DNA of 55,831 nt from the NCBI GenBank assembly GCA_028870315.1, contig JAGWPW010000021.1, positions 1 to 55,831 of the forward strand, read 5' to 3'. A program made the position numbers and the translations under genes. Source of the stretch: Sphingomonadales bacterium. Lineage in GTDB: Bacteria; Pseudomonadota; Alphaproteobacteria; Sphingomonadales; Sphingomonadaceae. Of the stretch, positions 1 through 7,795 are shown one piece after another. Positions within the stretch are counted from its first letter, which is position 1. Every line of letters starts with the position of its first letter. The notes under the pieces are model-generated. The model saw only the letters and a list, made by a program, of their open reading frames with translations, was not told where the DNA came from and searched no databases.

Positions 1-551
1 CGCTCGAGATCGTTCTGCCAATCCGTGTCCACCGCCAGCCTCCATTAAAGCTGGCTCCCCATGAATCACGCATTCGCCACCAAGGGAATCCCAAAAATCA
101 CACTTCTGCCAAAGTAGTGCTAGGCCGTGAACTCATAAATCGGTGTTGCGATGGTGGATGGCGTCATTCTGACTGTGTTTCGGCGTGCAACTGGGCTCCA
201 CCTGACTCGGTGATCGGCGCCCAATAGGGGACCACTTTTCCGGGTCATCTAGGCTCAAGATCTGTAATTGCAGAGCCAGGCGGTGTTGATCCCTTGAGGG
301 TTTCATGGATCTGTCCGCACTGGCCGAGCCGAAGCTTGGTCGTGCTGTATCGGGTCTCACAGAGGCGAACGTTGCATTGACTCGATGCGGGCTTGGGAGC
401 CCATCTGACAACCTTCGCAGATCGTTCGTCCCTGCGTTCCCTCTCGGGACACCGCCCTCGGATCAGCTTTGACGTTTCACCGCTGGCAAACAGGTTCTAC
501 TCTACCTCATGCCTGGAACAAAGTGCCGTCGCGCAGCATGGCGTGCATGAT
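1..551. other. Unrecognised region, no supported gene
   Basis: No frame here shows a family signature, a convincing start or sustained coding character. The stretch around 210-245 (GCGCCCAATAGGGGACC and the bases after it) resembles the terminal sequence of IS21-family elements as I remember them, so part of it may be an old insertion-sequence end. This is only an impression. The base composition is less GC-rich than the genes that follow, which fits relic or intergenic DNA. Confidence 0.35.
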
Positions 552-617
552 TGGTCTGAGCCCCGCGTTTCCCTCCAGATTTGAGTAGAGTCCGGCCTAT
601 GGAAGGAGTCGGAGGGA

Positions 618-920
618 ATGAAGCGCAGCAGGTTCAGCGAAGAGCAGATCATCGCGATATTGAAGGAGCAGGAGGCTGGGTTGCCGACGGCGGATGTATG
701 CCGCCGTCACGGTGTCAGCAGCGCGATCTTTTACAAGTGGAAGGCCAAGTTCGGCGGCCTTGAGGTGTCGGAGGCCAAGCGCCTGCGGCAGCTCGAGGAC
801 GAGAACAGCAAGCTGAAGAAGCTGCTGGCCGAGGCGATGCTGGACAACGCGATGCTCAAGGAGATCACCGCAAAAAATGGTAGCGCCCGCTGCCAGGCGG
901 GAAGCGGTGGCTTACCTTGA
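618..920 (+). CDS. IS3-family transposase OrfA (helix-turn-helix)
   Basis: This is the 100-residue DNA-binding half of the transposase. Residues 1-50 carry the helix-turn-helix typical of the family ([18 protein letters not shown], then a [21 protein letters not shown] stretch). Residues 55-85 form a leucine-zipper-like coiled coil ([20 protein letters not shown]). The frame runs over a run of six A (872-877). With seven A the protein would end in KKW and stop at the TAG just after, which is how I recall IS407-type OrfA proteins ending. With six it continues for about 13 atypical residues. OrfB therefore sits in the +1 frame here instead of the usual -1 frame, which suggests a one-base loss or reliance on transcriptional slippage. 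Confidence 0.85.
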   Translation: MKRSRFSEEQIIAILKEQEAGLPTADVCRRHGVSSAIFYKWKAKFGGLEVSEAKRLRQLEDENSKLKKLLAEAMLDNAMLKEITAKNGSARCQAGSGGLP

Positions 921-1782
921 GCAGGTGTTCGAGGTGAGCCAGCGGCGGGCGTGCGATGTGCTGGGCGTGGACCGGACGATGGTGCGGTATCGCAGCCGGC
1001 GAGGCGATGATGGGGCGATCCGGGAGCGGATGCGTGGCCTGGCGGTGGAGCGCCGCCGGTTTGGCTATCGCCGCTTGCACTGGCTGCTGGGCCGCGAGGG
1101 CGTGATGATCAACCACAAGAAGTTCCGGCGGCTGTACCGCGAGGAACGCCTGGAGGTGCGGCGCCGCGGCGGCCGCAAGCGGGCGCTGGGCACGCGGGCG
1201 CCGATGACGATCCCGCAGGGACGCAACCAGTGCTGGTCGCTCGACTTCGTGTCGGATGCGTTTGCCTGTGGTCGTCGGTTCCGCATTTTCGCGGTGGTCG
1301 ACGACTTCACCCGCGAGTGTGTCCGTCTCATCGCCGACACCTCGATCTCGGGCCTGCGGGTTGCGCGGGAGTTGGACTGGGCCATTGCCGAACGATCCCG
1401 TCCAGCACTGATCGTCAGTGACAATGGCGCCGAGTTGACCAGCATGGCGATCCTGCGCTGGTCCAAGGAGCGCGACGTTGAGTGGCACTACATCGCGCCG
1501 GGCAAGCCGCAGCAGAACGGGTTTATCGAGAGCTTCAATGCCCGCCTGCGAGACGAGTGCCTGAATGAGACCATCTTCACCAGCCTGCCCCAGGCCCGGT
1601 CGGTGCTGGCGGCCTGGCGGTACGACTATAACCATCACCGGCCTCACTCGAGCCTGGGCAACCTTACCCCGGTGGAGATGGCGGCCAAATCAATCGGCAA
1701 ACCGGGTTGGGGGTTAACCCCCAACCCGGTTGTCATCACGCCCGCACAAGGGCATCAATCGGGCCGTCGGCTCTACTCATAG
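877..1782 (+). CDS. IS3-family transposase OrfB (DDE integrase core)
   Basis: This is the catalytic half of the transposase, 301 residues. An HTH_21-type region precedes an rve-type DDE core. The first Asp lies in the [10 protein letters not shown] segment, the second in [12 protein letters not shown], and the Glu in [19 protein letters not shown]; the C terminus has the usual [15 protein letters not shown] motif. The ATG at 877 lies inside the A tract of orfA; in the intact family OrfB is normally made as an OrfAB fusion by frameshifting, so separate translation is uncertain. The last 80 bases of the gene contain a perfect 32-base palindrome. The long frame on the opposite strand has no family signature and was ignored. 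Confidence 0.88.
   Translation: MVAPAARREAVAYLEQVFEVSQRRACDVLGVDRTMVRYRSRRGDDGAIRERMRGLAVERRRFGYRRLHWLLGREGVMINHKKFRRLYREERLEVRRRGGRKRALGTRAPMTIPQGRNQCWSLDFVSDAFACGRRFRIFAVVDDFTRECVRLIADTSISGLRVARELDWAIAERSRPALIVSDNGAELTSMAILRWSKERDVEWHYIAPGKPQQNGFIESFNARLRDECLNETIFTSLPQARSVLAAWRYDYNHHRPHSSLGNLTPVEMAAKSIGKPGWGLTPNPVVITPAQGHQSGRRLYS
1700..1731. repeat. Perfect 32-bp palindrome inside the IS transposase gene
   Basis: Sixteen bases starting AACCGGGTTGGGGG are followed directly by their exact reverse complement, with no loop. As RNA it would fold into a long GC-rich hairpin near the end of orfB. It could limit transcription through the element or cap the transposase mRNA. No T tract follows immediately, so a simple intrinsic terminator is not certain. 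Confidence 0.8.
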
Positions 1783-1808
1783 GTGGAGGAACGTCGGGGC
1801 TCAGACCA

Positions 1809-1851
1809 TGACATTTGCACACCACCCCGCCGATGGCGGATGCAAATGTCA
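1809..1851. repeat. 11-bp inverted repeat next to the IS right end
   Basis: TGACATTTGCA at 1809-1819 is repeated as TGCAAATGTCA at 1841-1851 with a 21-base spacer. It starts at the base after the IS right terminal repeat. It may be a hairpin target, an operator, or the end of another element. The remaining bases to 2092 hold no recognisable gene; the promoter of the NUDIX-DUF47/PiT pair should lie there. Confidence 0.7.
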
Positions 1852-2092
1852 GATCGGCCCACTAGCGCGCGCGCTTTCCCACCCCGCGCACCACATACGA
1901 TGACTGCCGCCTACGCATTCGTGAGCTTGCTACATAATGTCGATGGCACCCTTTGGGTGGTTGGGCCGAGGGAGCGGGGCGGGCGGTTGCTATCAGCGCC
2001 GATGATAAAACCGTAACAATGTCTTTCGCGACGGCGCGTCCTCCCATAGGGCCATCGCCGGAAGGACCGATCCGATCAGACAGATTGCCGCA

Positions 2093-3187
2093 TTGCCCTA
2101 TCGCATCGCCACCAGCGGCGGCGCCGAGGTGATGCTCATCACCTCGCGCGAGACGCGGCGCTGGGTGCTGCCCAAGGGCAATCTCATCAAGGGTCTGGCA
2201 TGGCACCAGGCGGCGGCGCATGAGGCTTTCGAGGAAGCAGGGGTCATCGGCATCGCCTGCCCGACCGCGCTCGGCGAATATCGCTATGCCAAGCGCCGGC
2301 GCAACGGCACCACCCGCGAAGTGACCGTGGCGGTGTTCCCGCTCGCCGTCACCGAACAGGCAAGCGAGTGGCCCGAGCAGGACGAGCGCGAATCGTGCTG
2401 GCTGCCCGCGGCGGAAGCGGCGCGGCTGATCGAGGAAGCCGATCTGGGACAGCTGATCTCGGGATTCCGCCCGCCGCCGCCGCAGGCGAGCCTTGCGGAG
2501 CGTATCGTCCCGTCGGTGCAGGACAGCGCAAGGAGGAAATGGCCGTTGCTCGCCTGGTTTCACGCCCTCCTGCCGCGGCAGGGCCGCTTCTTCGAACTGT
2601 TCGAGGCGCATGCCGCCACCCTCGTCGCCGGCGCCGAGGCGCTGGCGCTGCTGCTGCGCGGCACCGCCGAGCGCGAGCAGCATATCGCCGAAATCCTGCG
2701 GCGCGAGCAGCAGGCCGACGATATCGCGCGCGATGTCCTGCACGATGTCCGGCGGATTTTCGTCACCCCCTTCGATCGCTCGGCGATCATCGGGCTGATC
2801 GGGGTGATGGACGATGCCATCGACCAGATGAATGCCACCGCGAGCGTGATCGCGCTTTATGAGGTCTGCGAATTTCCCGAGACGATGCGCGATATCGCCG
2901 GGATCCTCGTCGAGGCGGCGCGGCTCACCACCGAGGCCATCGCGCTGCTGCGCACGCTCGGCGCCAATGCTGCAAGGCTGCACGAGCTGACCGCGCGGCT
3001 GATCCAGCTCGAAGGCCATTCGGACGAGCTTTACGCGATCGGGCTGAAGGATGCCTTCCGCGCGGCCGACGGCAACGCCATGGCCTTTGTCGTCCAGCGC
3101 GAGCTTTACGGCCATCTCGAAAACGCGGTCGATCGCTTTCAGGATATCGCCAACGAGATCCAGGGTCTCGTCATCGATCACGCCTGA
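2093..3187 (+). CDS. NUDIX hydrolase-DUF47 (PhoU-like) fusion protein
   Basis: This 364-residue protein joins two domains. Residues 1-125 are a NUDIX domain whose box is present as G29-x5-...-HEAFEEAGV, keeping the metal-binding Glu cluster but with His for Arg and no Glu at box position 7. Residues from about 155 to 364 form the all-helical DUF47/PhoU-like domain (RQGRFFELFEAHA, then FVTPFDRSAIIGLIGVMDDA). DUF47 proteins commonly accompany PiT phosphate transporters and are thought to control them; the PiT gene starts 2 bases after this stop. A TTG start is used because the frame has no ATG or GTG between the upstream stop at 2006 and 2093. A link between a phosphorylated nucleotide or inositol pyrophosphate and phosphate uptake is inference. 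Confidence 0.82.
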   Translation: MPYRIATSGGAEVMLITSRETRRWVLPKGNLIKGLAWHQAAAHEAFEEAGVIGIACPTALGEYRYAKRRRNGTTREVTVAVFPLAVTEQASEWPEQDERESCWLPAAEAARLIEEADLGQLISGFRPPPPQASLAERIVPSVQDSARRKWPLLAWFHALLPRQGRFFELFEAHAATLVAGAEALALLLRGTAEREQHIAEILRREQQADDIARDVLHDVRRIFVTPFDRSAIIGLIGVMDDAIDQMNATASVIALYEVCEFPETMRDIAGILVEAARLTTEAIALLRTLGANAARLHELTARLIQLEGHSDELYAIGLKDAFRAADGNAMAFVVQRELYGHLENAVDRFQDIANEIQGLVIDHA

Positions 3188-3189
3188 AC

Positions 3190-4185
3190 ATGCTGTCCCT
3201 TCCCCTGCTCGCCCTGCTGATCGCGGTGGCGTTGCTGTTCGATTTCCTGAACGGCCTGCACGATGCCGCCAATTCGATCGCGACCGTGGTCTCGACCCGG
3301 GTGCTCAAGCCGCAATATGCGGTCTTCTGGGCGGCGTTCTTCAATTTCGTCGCCTTTCTGGTGTTCGGGCTGCATGTCGCCAACACGATCGGCACCGGCA
3401 TCGTCACCCCGGCGATCATCGACAGCCGGGTGATCTTCGCCGCGCTGGCCGGCGCGATCGTCTGGAACGTGGTCACCTGGCTGCTGGGGCTGCCCTCCTC
3501 GTCGAGCCACGCGCTGATCGGCGGGCTGCTGGGCGCGGGGATCACCCGCGGCGGGATGGGGGTGATCGAATTGCCGGGGGTCGGCAAGACGGTGGCGGCG
3601 ATCGTTCTGTCGCCCGCGCTCGGGCTGGTGCTGGCGATGCTGCTGGTGCTGGCGATCGCCTGGATCGGCCTGCGCTCGACCCCGCTGGCGATGGACCGGC
3701 GCTTTCGCAAGCTGCAAATCCTCTCGGCCTCGCTCTATTCGCTCGGCCATGGCGGCAATGATGCGCAAAAGACGATGGGGATCATCGCGGTCCTGCTCTA
3801 TGCCAACGGGCAGATGCGCGGGGGCTTTCACATTCCGCTATGGGTGGTGCTCGCCTGCCAGACGGCGATGGCGCTCGGCACGCTGGCGGGCGGCTGGCGG
3901 ATCGTTCACACCATGGGGTCGCGGATCACCCGGCTGACGCCGGCGCAGGGTTTCTGCGCCGAAACCGGCGGGGCGATCACGCTGTTCATGGCGACCTGGC
4001 TCGGCATCCCGGTTTCGACCACGCATACCATCACCGGGGCGATCGTCGGGGTGGGCGCGTCGCGGCGCCTGTCAGCGGTGCGCTGGAATGTCGCCACCTC
4101 GATCGTCGTTGCCTGGGTGGTGACGCTGCCCGCGGCGGCGGCGATGGCCGCGGCCGCCTATGGGCTTTCGAGGCTGTGCACTTGA
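3190..4185 (+). CDS. pit: PiT-family inorganic phosphate transporter
   Basis: This is a 331-residue polytopic inner-membrane protein that should import phosphate (or metal-phosphate) with a cation. Both halves of the PiT signature are visible: FLNGLHDAANSIATVVSTR near residues 19-37 and HGGNDAQKTMG near 187-197, plus GIPVSTTHTITGAIVG in the second half. About ten hydrophobic segments can be read. It begins 2 bases after the NUDIX-DUF47 stop, so the two are almost certainly co-transcribed and the upstream protein is its likely regulator. The length is at the shorter end for the family, typical of compact bacterial Pit proteins. Confidence 0.93.
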   Translation: MLSLPLLALLIAVALLFDFLNGLHDAANSIATVVSTRVLKPQYAVFWAAFFNFVAFLVFGLHVANTIGTGIVTPAIIDSRVIFAALAGAIVWNVVTWLLGLPSSSSHALIGGLLGAGITRGGMGVIELPGVGKTVAAIVLSPALGLVLAMLLVLAIAWIGLRSTPLAMDRRFRKLQILSASLYSLGHGGNDAQKTMGIIAVLLYANGQMRGGFHIPLWVVLACQTAMALGTLAGGWRIVHTMGSRITRLTPAQGFCAETGGAITLFMATWLGIPVSTTHTITGAIVGVGASRRLSAVRWNVATSIVVAWVVTLPAAAAMAAAAYGLSRLCT

Positions 4186-4191
4186 CCCGCC

Positions 4192-4368
4192 TCAGAAATC
4201 GACGGCGATCCCGTTTCTTTCCCAATCGCCGTAGCGGGTGGGCGAAAGCCCGGCGGGGTCGGGCTCGGGTCGCGGCGGCGCCGGGGCCGGCGCGGGCTCG
4301 GTCGACCAATGCGCCGGCCGTGCGAAGGGCGCGGGGCGGCGGGGATTGCGGGCGGGGGTTTCGGCCAT
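4192..4368 (-). CDS. DUF1674 / SdhAF4-like succinate dehydrogenase assembly factor
   Basis: This is a small 58-residue protein. Its C terminus, PTRYGDWERNGIAVDF, is the diagnostic motif of DUF1674, the family that includes the succinate dehydrogenase assembly factor SDHAF4/Sdh8, which binds flavinylated SdhA. The N-terminal half is proline- and alanine-rich and probably disordered, as in other members. The ATG at 4366-4368 is chosen because it gives the usual family length; the frame stays open upstream only because of high GC. It is divergent from the RsmB-like gene (64-base gap) and convergent with pit. The DUF1674 assignment is firm; the role here is by homology. Confidence 0.85.
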   Translation of the reverse strand: MAETPARNPRRPAPFARPAHWSTEPAPAPAPPRPEPDPAGLSPTRYGDWERNGIAVDF

Positions 4369-4432
4369 GCCGCATGGCTGGGCGCGGATGCGGCGCATTG
4401 CAAGGCTTTCCGCGCGCGATGGGGCAGGCGTG

Positions 4433-5668
4433 ATGGACGAGGCTCCCGGCGCGCCGGCCCGCCGCGCCGCGCTGCGGCTGGTCGATGCGGTGCTGCGCCG
4501 CGGCGAGACGCTCGATGGCGCGCTTGGCCGGGCAACGCGCGACCTGCCACTCGCCGCAGACCGCGCGCTGGCCCGCGCGCTGGCCGCCGAGTCGCTGCGC
4601 TGGCTGGTCGATCTCGATGCGCTCGTCGACAGCGCCACCCGGCAGCGCCTTGCCCCCGATGCCAAGCCGCGCGCGGTTCTGCGCCTGATGCTCGCTGGCT
4701 GGTTGCGGCTGGGAACCCCGCCGCATGCCGCGATCGCTACCGCGCTGCCGCTGCTCGCGGGCGGGCCACGGCGGCTGGCGCATGGGGTGTTCGCCGCGCT
4801 GCTACGGCGCGGCGCGGCTCTGCCACCGGCGCCAAGCCTGCCGGACGCGGTGGCCGCGCGCTGGGGCGCCAGGGCCAGCGTCATCGCCGCCGCGCTCGCC
4901 ACCCCGCCGCCGCTCGATCTGACGCTGCGCGATGCGGGCGAAACCGGTCTGTGGGCGGATCGGCTTGGGGGGCGTTCGCTTGTGCCGGGCCATGTCCGGC
5001 TGGCGCGGGGCACCGCGATCGAGGATCTGCCGGGCTTTGGCGAGGGCGCCTGGTGGGTGCAGGATCTCGCCGCCAGCCTGCCCGCGCGCCTGCTGGGGCC
5101 GGGCGAAGGGCGCCGCGCGCTCGATCTTTGCGCCGCGCCCGGCGGCAAGACCTTGCAACTGGCGAGCATGGGCTGGCGCGTCACCGCGCTCGACGTCAGC
5201 GAGCGCCGGCTCGAACCGCTGCGCGAGAACCTCGCAAGGACGGGCTGCGTTGCCGAAATCGTCGTCGCCGATGCCCGCGAATGGACGGCCGGGCAAGCGT
5301 TCGATGCGATCCTGCTCGATGCGCCCTGCACCGCGACCGGCACCTGCCGGCGCCACCCCGACGTCCTCCACCGCATCGGAGCGCGCCAGATCACCGCGAT
5401 GGCCGCGCTTCAGGGCGAACTGCTGGCGCGCGCCGTTCGCTGGCTCGCACCCGGCGGCAGGCTGGTCTATGCGGTCTGTTCGCTCGAACCCGAGGAGGGC
5501 GAGGCGCAAGCCCGCACGGTCGCGCTGCCGCGCGATCCGATCCGGCCCGAAGAACTGCCCATGGGGCTTTCGCCGACCGCCGCGGGCGATCTGCGCAGCG
5601 ATCCCGGAATGCTCGATGCGGCGGGCGGGCTCGACGGCTTCTTCATCGCCCGCTGGCGCGCGGCCTGA
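4433..5668 (+). CDS. RsmB/NOP-family rRNA cytosine-C5 methyltransferase
   Basis: This is a 411-residue protein with an N-terminal NusB-like helical domain (about 1-140) and a C-terminal SAM-dependent methyltransferase domain. Motif I is LDLCAAPGGKT near residues 230-240; motif IV is DAPCTATGTCRRHPDV near 296-311; the catalytic Cys motif VI is YAVCSLEPEEGE near 344-355. This arrangement is that of RsmB (m5C967 of 16S rRNA) and relatives. The ATG at 4433 was chosen over the longer open frame because the NusB-like region starts there (ARRAALRLVDAVLRRGE) and the upstream part overlaps the divergent DUF1674 gene. Exact target base is not readable from sequence. Confidence 0.88.
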   Translation: MDEAPGAPARRAALRLVDAVLRRGETLDGALGRATRDLPLAADRALARALAAESLRWLVDLDALVDSATRQRLAPDAKPRAVLRLMLAGWLRLGTPPHAAIATALPLLAGGPRRLAHGVFAALLRRGAALPPAPSLPDAVAARWGARASVIAAALATPPPLDLTLRDAGETGLWADRLGGRSLVPGHVRLARGTAIEDLPGFGEGAWWVQDLAASLPARLLGPGEGRRALDLCAAPGGKTLQLASMGWRVTALDVSERRLEPLRENLARTGCVAEIVVADAREWTAGQAFDAILLDAPCTATGTCRRHPDVLHRIGARQITAMAALQGELLARAVRWLAPGGRLVYAVCSLEPEEGEAQARTVALPRDPIRPEELPMGLSPTAAGDLRSDPGMLDAAGGLDGFFIARWRAA

Positions 5669-5680
5669 GCTTCGGGCGCG

Positions 5681-6208
5681 TCATGCCCTGACGCGGTTTG
5701 CGAAGCTCTTGCGCAGCTTGGCGAGCTTGGGGGGGATCACCGCCAGGCAATAGGGATTGCGCTGGCCCTCGCCCTGCCAATATTCCTGATGGTAATCCTC
5801 GGCCGGATACCAGGTCGCCGGGCCTTCGATGGTGGTCACCACGCTGGCCGCGCGCTCGGCCTGCGCGCGGGCGATCGCCGCTGCCGCTTCGGCGCGCTGC
5901 TCCTCGTCGAGCGGGAAAATCGCCGAGCGATATTGCGTGCCGATGTCGTGACCCTGCCCGTTCAACTGGGTCGGATCATGCGTTGCCATGAACACGTCGA
6001 GCAGATCGGCATAGGCAAGCCGCGCCGGATCATAATGGATGCGGATCGCCTCGGCATGGCCGGTCGTGCCGCTGCACACCGCCTTGTAGCCGGGGTTGGC
6101 GACGGTGCCGCCGATATAGCCGCTTTCCACCGCCTCGACCCCGATCACGTCCCGGAACACCGCCTCGGTGCACCAGAAGCACCCGCCCGCCACGATCGCT
6201 TCGGCCAT
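5681..6208 (-). CDS. msrA: Peptide-methionine (S)-S-oxide reductase MsrA
   Basis: This cytosolic repair enzyme (175 residues) reduces the S epimer of methionine sulfoxide in proteins. The catalytic motif GGCFWC is at residues 8-13, with Cys10 as the nucleophile; a resolving Cys lies near 154 (NPYCLAV). Further family motifs are visible: [23 protein letters not shown] and [12 protein letters not shown]. The start at 6208 puts the active site near the N terminus as in normal MsrA; the longer open frame upstream is an artefact. It is convergent with the RsmB-like gene and divergent from the amidase gene. Confidence 0.95.
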   Translation of the reverse strand: MAEAIVAGGCFWCTEAVFRDVIGVEAVESGYIGGTVANPGYKAVCSGTTGHAEAIRIHYDPARLAYADLLDVFMATHDPTQLNGQGHDIGTQYRSAIFPLDEEQRAEAAAAIARAQAERAASVVTTIEGPATWYPAEDYHQEYWQGEGQRNPYCLAVIPPKLAKLRKSFANRVRA

Positions 6209-6305
6209 GCCCAATCCTTCCTGATTTCCACCGCCGCGCCAGGATAGGCGGTCGGGCGCCGGGGGCAATGGTGGACTTGCCCGCGCCCTCGCCATAGAGG
6301 GGCGC

Positions 6306-7181
6306 ATGGCCGACACCGCCCGCAGCCTTACCGTCGCCGCGCTCCAACTCGCGCTCGGAGCCGAGCGCGAGGCCGACAATATCGCCGCGGTCGGCGAACT
6401 CGTCGAGGAAGCGGCCCGCCAGGGCGCGCAGGTCATCCTGCCGCCTGAACTTTTCTCCGGCCCCTATTTCTGTACGGTCGAGGATGAAGCGCTGTTCGCG
6501 CTCGCCCGGCCGACGGGCGAACATCCCGCGGTGCTGGCCATGCAGGCACTGGCCGCGCGGCTGGGGGTTGCCATTCCGACGAGTTATTTCGAACGCGATG
6601 GCCCCCATTATTACAATTCGCTGGCGATGATCGGCCCCGACGGGGGGCTGCTCGGCACCTATCGCAAGAGCCATATTCCCGACGGGCCGGGCTATGAGGA
6701 AAAATATTATTTCCGCCCCGGCAATACCGGGTTCCGGGTGTGGGACGTCTTCGGCGCGCGCATCGGCGTCGGGGTGTGCTGGGACCAGTGGTATCCCGAA
6801 TGTGCGCGGGCCATGGCGCTGCTCGGCGCCGAAGTGCTGCTCTATCCCACCGCGATCGGCAGCGAACCCTATGACGAGGCGCTCGATACCAGCCGCATGT
6901 GGCGGCGGGCGATGCTTGGCCATGCGGTCTCGAACTGCATGCCGGTGATCGCCGCCAACCGCATCGGCGATGAGCGGGTCGGCACGACCGGGCAATCCTA
7001 TTACGGGCACAGCTTCATCGCCGATGAATGGGGCGATTTCGTCGCCGCTTTCGGCGCCACCGAGCGCGGGGTGCTGCTCGCAAGGCTCGATCTCGCCCGC
7101 GCGGCGCGGCATCGCGCCGGCATGGGCTTCTTTCGCGATCGCCGCCCCGCGCTCTATCACCGCCTTGGCGAGGATGTCTGA
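6306..7181 (+). CDS. aguB: N-carbamoylputrescine amidase
   Basis: This nitrilase-superfamily enzyme (291 residues) hydrolyses N-carbamoylputrescine to putrescine, ammonia and CO2 in the agmatine route. The catalytic triad is clear: Glu48 in [10 protein letters not shown], Lys121 in [12 protein letters not shown] and Cys158 in [12 protein letters not shown]. The family-specific phrases [14 protein letters not shown] and YPTAIGSEP match bacterial AguB well. No agmatine deiminase (AguA) gene lies next to it here, so the partner must be elsewhere. The following folK start overlaps its stop codon, implying co-transcription. Confidence 0.92.
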   Translation: MADTARSLTVAALQLALGAEREADNIAAVGELVEEAARQGAQVILPPELFSGPYFCTVEDEALFALARPTGEHPAVLAMQALAARLGVAIPTSYFERDGPHYYNSLAMIGPDGGLLGTYRKSHIPDGPGYEEKYYFRPGNTGFRVWDVFGARIGVGVCWDQWYPECARAMALLGAEVLLYPTAIGSEPYDEALDTSRMWRRAMLGHAVSNCMPVIAANRIGDERVGTTGQSYYGHSFIADEWGDFVAAFGATERGVLLARLDLARAARHRAGMGFFRDRRPALYHRLGEDV

Positions 7182-7725
7182 ACCGCGCGGCTCGCTTTAT
7201 CTCGTCGCGCTCGGCTCGAACATGCGGCACCGGCGCCACGGCGATCCGCGTGGCGTGCTGCGCGCGGCGCTGAAGGCGCTGTCGCGCGGGGCAACGCGGC
7301 TGCATGCCGCAGCACCGATCGTCTCGAGCCGCCCGCTGGGCCCCTCGCATCGGCGTTATGCCAACAGCGCCGCGATCGTGAGCACGGCGCTGCCCCCGCC
7401 GGCGATGCTCGCCGCGCTCAAGGCGATCGAGCGCGATTTCGGCCGGCGGCGGGGACGGCGATGGGGGGCAAGGGTGCTCGATCTCGACATCATCCTGTGG
7501 GACGGGGGCCAATGGCGCAGCCGCGATCTGTGCGTGCCGCATCGCGACTTCAGGACACGCGGCTTCGTGCTTGCCCCCGCCGCAAGGATCGCGCCGCGCT
7601 GGCGCGATCCGGTGACCGGGCATAATCTGCTGGAACTGCACGCGCGCTTGACCCGGCGGCTGCCGCTGCCTAGGCCCGCGCACGGTCGGGCCCATAGCTC
7701 AGTCGGTAGAGCAACTGACTTTTAA
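7174..7725 (+). CDS. folK: 2-amino-4-hydroxy-6-hydroxymethyldihydropteridine pyrophosphokinase
   Basis: FolK transfers pyrophosphate from ATP to the pterin in folate synthesis. The 183-residue frame begins [17 protein letters not shown], the normal start of the family, and contains RRWGARVLDLDIILWDG (Mg-binding Asp pair) and the PHRDFRTRGFVLAPAARIAP segment. It starts 8 bases before the aguB stop. The reading frame runs into the tRNA-Lys gene: its TAA stop (7723-7725) is formed by the last anticodon base and the next two loop bases. The last dozen residues are thus encoded by tRNA sequence, an unusual 38-base same-strand overlap. Confidence 0.9.
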   Translation: MSEPRGSLYLVALGSNMRHRRHGDPRGVLRAALKALSRGATRLHAAAPIVSSRPLGPSHRRYANSAAIVSTALPPPAMLAALKAIERDFGRRRGRRWGARVLDLDIILWDGGQWRSRDLCVPHRDFRTRGFVLAPAARIAPRWRDPVTGHNLLELHARLTRRLPLPRPAHGRAHSSVGRATDF

Positions 7726-7763
7726 TCAGTAGGTCGCTGGTTCGAATCCAGCTGGGCTCACCA
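7688..7763 (+). tRNA. tRNA-Lys (anticodon TTT)
   Basis: This 76-base cloverleaf includes an encoded CCA. The acceptor arms GGGCCCA and TGGGCTC pair (with one G-U); the D arm has AGCTCAGTCGGTAGAGC; the anticodon stem ACTGA/TCAGT closes the loop CTTTTAA with TTT at 7721-7723; the T arm is CTGGTTCGAATCCAG. The 5' 38 bases overlap the end of folK, so processing of the tRNA from a folK transcript would remove the folK stop codon. Confidence 0.97.
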
Positions 7764-7795
7764 GATAATTGAATGGATTACTCAACATTTCAAAT

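Larger units (their letters stand above)
552..1808 (+). mobile_element. IS3-family (IS407-like) insertion sequence, nearly complete
   Basis: The element is about 1.26 kb with two overlapping transposase frames. Its ends are related inverted repeats: TGGTCTGAGCCCCG at the left and the reverse complement of the same sequence at the right, and the similarity continues inward (TGAGTAGAG occurs in both ends). TGA lies at 548-550 and again at 1809-1811, which could be a 3-bp target duplication, but one extra T at 551 leaves the exact left boundary uncertain by a base. The two-frame layout, the DDE residues in orfB and the size all fit IS3. The A tract that should join the two frames looks one base short (see orfA), so this copy may be inactive or slippage-dependent. 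Confidence 0.85.

Noticed and set aside
133..411. Minus-strand 92-codon frame near the window start
   Set aside because: No family pattern, no ribosome-binding site of note, and it covers a stretch that looks like an insertion-sequence end.
865..1647. Minus-strand frame opposite the IS transposase
   Set aside because: Low-complexity composition and no homology; the plus strand holds a clear DDE transposase.
1862..3181. 439-codon minus-strand frame opposite the NUDIX-DUF47 gene
   Set aside because: Antisense shadow with no recognisable domain.
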